From NCBI GenBank assembly GCA_022578965.1, contig MU401087.1, positions 1 to 10,278 on the forward strand: a stretch of 10,278 nt of DNA. The letters are read 5' to 3'. The position numbers and the translations under genes are program-made. The stretch is from Xylaria sp. FL1777 (taxonomy: Eukaryota > Ascomycota > Sordariomycetes > Xylariales > Xylariaceae). Below the pieces are notes generated by a model. The model saw nothing but the letters and a program-made list of their open reading frames with translations. It searched no databases and was not told the DNA's origin. The number at the start of each line of letters is the position of its first letter. Within the stretch, counting starts at the first letter, position 1. This document shows, in pieces, positions 7,987 to 10,278 of the stretch.

Positions 7987-9350
7987 CTAAATAAGTTTTA
8001 AATATAAAAAAGCTTAGCTATTATAATATAGCTAAAAAATTAATTAAGTTATAAGTAGCTATAAAAATATAAAAATAAAAGCTTTTAAACATAAAGCAAA
8101 AGCAATTAAATATTAATACTAGCTTTTTTTTAAGCTAAAAAAAGTTTATTATAACTATAAAGCAAAAACTAAAGCATTTATTATAAAGCTATTTATTATT
8201 TATAGTTTTAAAAAAGCTACTTATTATAAATTTACGTTTATAAATTTTAAAATAAAACATAATATAATAAAATACTAAAAATAATAACATAAAATTATAA
8301 ACATAAAACTATAAAAATTAAAAAATATATATTATAAAAAAGCAAAGCAATTAAATAACTTTATTAAGTATTAAACATTAAAATTTTATTAAAACTTTTA
8401 ACTATTAAATATATAATAATATTAACTTTTAAAAGTTATATAAACATTTTTTAACTAGCTTATTTATATAAAACTTTTAGCTTTTTTATTTACTGCAGTT
8501 TTTTTTGCTTTTTTAATTATAATTTAAAATTGCATACTAGCTATAAACGCAGTTTAAATATTTTTATTAGTACAAAAACAATGCATAGCTATATAAGCTT
8601 TAATAAATAATTAAAATTTTTTATTAATTTTTTTAAGCTAAAAAATTATTAGTAACATTTAAAATTAAAAAAATTTTAACAGTTAAAATAAACATAAAAT
8701 AAAGCTTAAAAACATATAAACATTAATATAATTAAAAGTACTTATAAAACTATAATTATTATTTTTAATGTTTATTTTGCTTTTTTTATATTATAAGCAC
8801 TTAGTAAACTTATTAATAATATTATAAACATAAAAATTATTAATGTTTTTATATAGTTAATATAAAAAAAATAACAATAAAAAGTATATAATATATTATT
8901 ATAATATAAATAATATAATAATAATATAGCTTAAGTATTTTAGTATGCTTAATAAATATAAATTTTAAAACTATTAGCAATATTTTAATATAAAGCACTA
9001 AAGCATTTATTTTTATTTTAAAAATTAGCATTATAACAAAAAAACATAATAATAAACAATTATAAAAGCTTAAACTATATAGTAGTAAATTATTAGCTAC
9101 TTTATTTAATATTATAAATTAAATAACTAATAAAAACTGCAGCAAAATAATTTATAACTTTAAATATATAAGCTTAATACTAGTTAATATATATATTTAA
9201 GCTAAGCTAATTATAAATATATACTATAAAAAGTATAGCAGCTATAATAAAATAAATTTTTATATAATTATAATGTATTAATAACTAATTATATTATAAA
9301 TTAAGCATTTTAATATACTAAAGCAAATATAAACTAAACATATAATAGTA
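7987..9350 (+). pseudogene. Possible decayed coding sequence of unknown kind in the right flank
   Basis: Outside the element the + strand turns A-rich, suggesting coding on + if it was coding. Two stop-free stretches of 51 codons stand out: 8123-8275 in one + frame and 8455-8607 in another. Stops are frequent by chance at this composition, perhaps one codon in ten, so two such runs are suggestive but not proof. The first is Lys/Tyr-rich and the second includes LKLHTSYKRSLNIF. Stops elsewhere in these frames are mostly TAA, as in the proven retroelement pseudogenes. I tried the motifs of RT, rve integrase and pogo/Fot1-type transposases and found none. It may be an older, RIP-mutated transposon or gene into which the chromovirus inserted. 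Confidence 0.3.
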
Positions 9351-10278
9351 ATAATAGTAAAAATAATAAAATTAATAATTAAAAAAAAAAAAATTAGCAT
9401 AAATAGCTAAATAAAATAACTTACTATTTATTATTACTTTATATTGCTTAATATATAAGCTATTTATAAGCTATATTTATTTAGTAAGCTTATTATAAAA
9501 AGCATAAAAGCAGCTTAAAAAATAAATATATAAAAAGCAAACTAAAAAATAACAAATAATTAACTTTATTTATAACTTAGTTATAACTTAATTATAAAAA
9601 AACTAATGTAGTAAAAAGCTAATAGTAATACTAAAGCAAGCAAACTATAATATATTAGCAATATAATAAAAAAAGGTTTAAAAAAAAACTAAAAAAAAAA
9701 GTAGCATATTTAGCTAAATAAATGCTAAAACTAAAAAAACTACTATAAATAGCATAAAGCAAGCAGCAATATTAAAGCAAGCAAACTATAAAGCAAAAAA
9801 AATATAAAAAAAAAAACTATAAAATAACTATATAAAAATGCATATACTTAATTAATAGTATAATATAAATAAACAAATAACTTAAAAGCAAAAAAGTAAA
9901 AAGCAAAACATTTAATAAAATTATAGTAAAACTAGTATAACTTAAAAATAAATATAAAATGTTTTTATTTAACTATTAAAAAAAAATAAGCTGCTTATAG
10001 CTTGCTTTTAATTTATAAGTATAGTTTTTACTTATATATATAAAAAATAAAAACTAGTATAATTAATAAGCTATTAGCTTAAATAATATAATATATATAT
10101 TTTTATAAGTAAAAATGCTATAAATAAAAAAAAATCATATTTAAATTTTTTATTAAATAAAAATTTTAAAACATATTTTTTTTTATTTTTAATATTTATA
10201 TTAATAAAGTTATTTAATATAAAGCATATATTTTTTATATATTTTTATATAAAGAAATATATTTTAAAAAGTAGTTTA
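9351..10278. other. AT-rich right end with no recognisable gene
   Basis: A-rich on + until about 9960, then mixed A/T. It contains a 19-base exact direct repeat (9632-9650 and 9773-9791) and runs of AAGCAAGCA-like triplets at 9630-9800 that read as Lys/Gln/Ala. No open frame, LTR end or RNA gene is visible. The last 150 bases are almost pure A/T. Confidence 0.5.
9632..9791. repeat. 19-bp direct repeat 141 bp apart
   Basis: TAAAGCAAGCAAACTATAA occurs exactly at 9632-9650 and 9773-9791, with a partial third match near 9754. The 141-bp spacing is a multiple of three, so in the + frame starting at 9631 both copies read LKQANY. This could be the trace of a repeated protein segment or of a minisatellite; the evidence is thin. 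Confidence 0.35.

Noticed and set aside
8700..8850. Possible LINE reverse transcriptase in the right flank
   Set aside because: A hydrophobic stretch (IFNVYFAFF) looked loosely like an RT segment, but no YADD-type box or other RT motif could be found in any + frame.
8849..9031. 60-codon open frame on - rich in Ile and Tyr
   Set aside because: It is a short low-complexity product of AT-only DNA, with no domain and no context.
10022..10056. Inverted repeat TAGTTTTTA ... TAAAAACTA as a hairpin or terminator
   Set aside because: Nine-base A/T inverted repeats are expected often by chance at this composition, and no gene ends nearby.
1..10278. Mitochondrial, Plasmodium-like or bacterial AT-rich genome
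   Set aside because: The interior is a nuclear chromovirus with LTRs and a chromodomain, and the AT bias is explained by C-to-T mutation of that element. No organelle genes, tRNAs or intact frames are seen.

Overview
This window is a very AT-rich (roughly 12-18% G+C by eye), gene-free block that is almost wholly a dead LTR retrotransposon. The likely source is a filamentous fungus, probably an ascomycete, and an AT-rich compartment of its genome. Two things point there. The element is a Ty3/gypsy chromovirus with a C-terminal chromodomain, a class abundant in fungi. Its decay is almost purely C-to-T and G-to-A, as fungal repeat-induced point mutation (RIP) produces. No intact gene is present, and I see no tRNA, rRNA, CRISPR array or bacterial-type signal.

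Layout. Positions 1-245 are AT-rich flank. A 5-bp target-site duplication (AATAA) sits at 246-250 and 7982-7986 and exactly brackets the element at 251-7981. The two LTRs (251-766 and 7466-7981) are both 516 bp and align without a gap. I count about 49 differences between them by eye, all transitions. The element runs on the minus strand, so the right LTR is the 5' LTR and the left LTR is the 3' LTR. Reading right to left there are a leader and probable primer-binding region, a decayed gag (about 7190-5845), an unresolved gag-pol/protease interval (about 5844-4386), and a decayed pol (about 4385-1395). The pol order is reverse transcriptase, RNase H, integrase (zinc-binding, core, GPF/Y) and chromodomain. 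A stretch of about 600 bp follows, then a polypurine tract (770-782) and the 3' LTR. Gag-RT-RNase H-integrase-chromodomain is the normal chromovirus order. Reading frames stay recognisable over long distances although every domain is full of TAA/TAG stops. Several catalytic residues are changed by G-to-A (RT Asp to Asn; integrase Asp to Asn and Glu to Lys).

Positions 7987-10278 are further AT-rich DNA. Here the plus strand becomes A-rich, opposite to the retroelement interior, and two 51-codon stop-free stretches suggest another decayed coding sequence, which I cannot identify.

I found no undescribed functional system. The most unusual signal is mutational. Surviving cytosines are nearly all preceded by A or G, while TpC and CpC (GpA and GpG on the other strand) are almost gone and CpA survives. 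Textbook RIP at CpA would not leave that pattern.
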